64,000 bases of DNA from Chitinophaga arvensicola (GTDB lineage: Bacteria > Bacteroidota > Bacteroidia > Chitinophagales > Chitinophagaceae). The stretch spans positions 3,007,499 through 3,071,498 of the forward strand of contig NZ_FOJG01000001.1 in NCBI RefSeq assembly GCF_900110835.1. The letters are read 5' to 3'. Shown piece after piece: positions 63,428 through 64,000 of the stretch. Numbering within the stretch: the first letter of the stretch is position 1; the number at the start of each line of letters is the position of its first letter. The notes beneath the pieces were generated by a model that saw only the letters and a list, made by a program, of their open reading frames with translations, was not told where the DNA came from and did not search any database. The position numbers and the translations under genes are program-made.

Positions 63428-64000
63428 ATGAACTTGAAACATTTAGCCTTGTGTATAGGGATAGCCGCCGCCAGCAGCGCCTCTGCCCAGATCAAATACA
63501 GGGATACCGAGAAGAAGCCGACTTTAGTACCTTACGACAGCAGTATTGCCTTTCAGCATCTTACGCCAGACATTGCCCAATTGACGCTGGTAGGACAGGA
63601 AATTACGTTCCTGAAGCTGAACCCGAAGCGTCCGGTGAAGAACAAGGAAGATACCCTGCTCGATAATATTAAAGTGAAAGCCGTGATGGAAGTGCCATAT
63701 AAGAGCGTACTCAAAGGCGGACATTTTTATACGCCCTATAAGGCGGTTGAAAATAAAACCTTCCGCATTGTTGACTACGACCGTAAAAACCTTGACGGAG
63801 GTACACCTACCCTGATCTTTACGCTGCGCGATGAAGACAGGAAGCTGTTGCTTTTCCAGGTACCCGAAGAAAGCTTATCCAGTACGCCGGTTATTATCAA
63901 TGGTAACTACGAGTGGCTGAAACAGCAGTATGTTGGAAAGAAACTCCGTCTCCGGGCAGAGGAAAAGAAAACGGAAAATGTACTGGATAATAACAAGGAA
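63428..64000 (+). CDS. Secreted protein of unknown function, C-terminus cut by window edge
   Basis: The frame stays open from the ATG at 63428 to the window end (191 codons). The signal peptide (MNLKHLALCIGIAAASSASAQ) is followed by a hydrophilic region: YDSSIAFQHLTPDIAQLTLV, FLKLNPKRPVKNKEDTLLDN, and TPTLIFTLRDEDRKLLLFQV. I do not recognise the family. It is probably periplasmic or surface-associated. Confidence 0.8.
   Translation, partial: MNLKHLALCIGIAAASSASAQIKYRDTEKKPTLVPYDSSIAFQHLTPDIAQLTLVGQEITFLKLNPKRPVKNKEDTLLDNIKVKAVMEVPYKSVLKGGHFYTPYKAVENKTFRIVDYDRKNLDGGTPTLIFTLRDEDRKLLLFQVPEESLSSTPVIINGNYEWLKQQYVGKKLRLRAEEKKTENVLDNNKE

Overview
The window comes from a Bacteroidota chromosome, most likely a Chitinophaga-like member of the Chitinophagaceae. 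Three things point there: SusC/SusD pairs with STN domains, ECF sigma/FecR pairs, and -7 promoter boxes of the type TAnnTTTG with a TTG about 19-21 nt upstream. No phage, transposase or CRISPR array was seen.

Left part (1-36.6 kb). This region holds three complete ECF sigma - FecR anti-sigma - SusC - SusD operons. One is on the minus strand (10057 down past position 1) and two are on the plus strand (17933-26061 and 27553-36587). Each ends in a secreted TlpA-type thioredoxin-fold protein, and none contains a glycoside hydrolase. A fourth, abbreviated system (10369-13281) has sigma and FecR followed by a short STN-linker-barrel protein instead of SusC/SusD. Between the operons lie a methyltransferase, an HTH-pentapeptide-repeat protein, and a chromate cluster made of a ChrB-domain/AraC fusion, a small secreted protein and ChrA. 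In two of the three operons the FecR-SusC gap carries an antisense-oriented terminator and a -7 box on the opposite strand, suggesting short antisense RNAs over the susC leader. All three susC starts share an ATCAACC heptamer 11-17 nt upstream.

Middle part (36.7-51.9 kb). This is mainly housekeeping: a quinone-reductase-like dehydrogenase with a divergent HxlR regulator, tRNA-Leu(CAG) with promoter and terminator, dapD, a GT4 glycosyltransferase, and a tRNA-maturation group (TsaC-like, CCA-adding/poly(A) polymerase family, miaA) around a pRiA4b ORF-3-like protein. An FtsX-type ABC permease, a FadL-like porin, a Gly/Tyr-rich lipoprotein gene split by an in-frame TAG, and proS follow.

Right part (52-64 kb). 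It holds a propeller-type LytS-like sensor kinase with a LytTR response regulator, an HtrA/DegP protease, a LuxC-like acyl-CoA reductase divergent from a 4Fe-4S ferredoxin, D-Ala-D-Ala ligase with a PASTA protein, a rhodanese, RidA, a membrane protein of unknown function and a secreted protein cut by the window end.

All assignments come from reading translated sequence and motifs. No database search was run.
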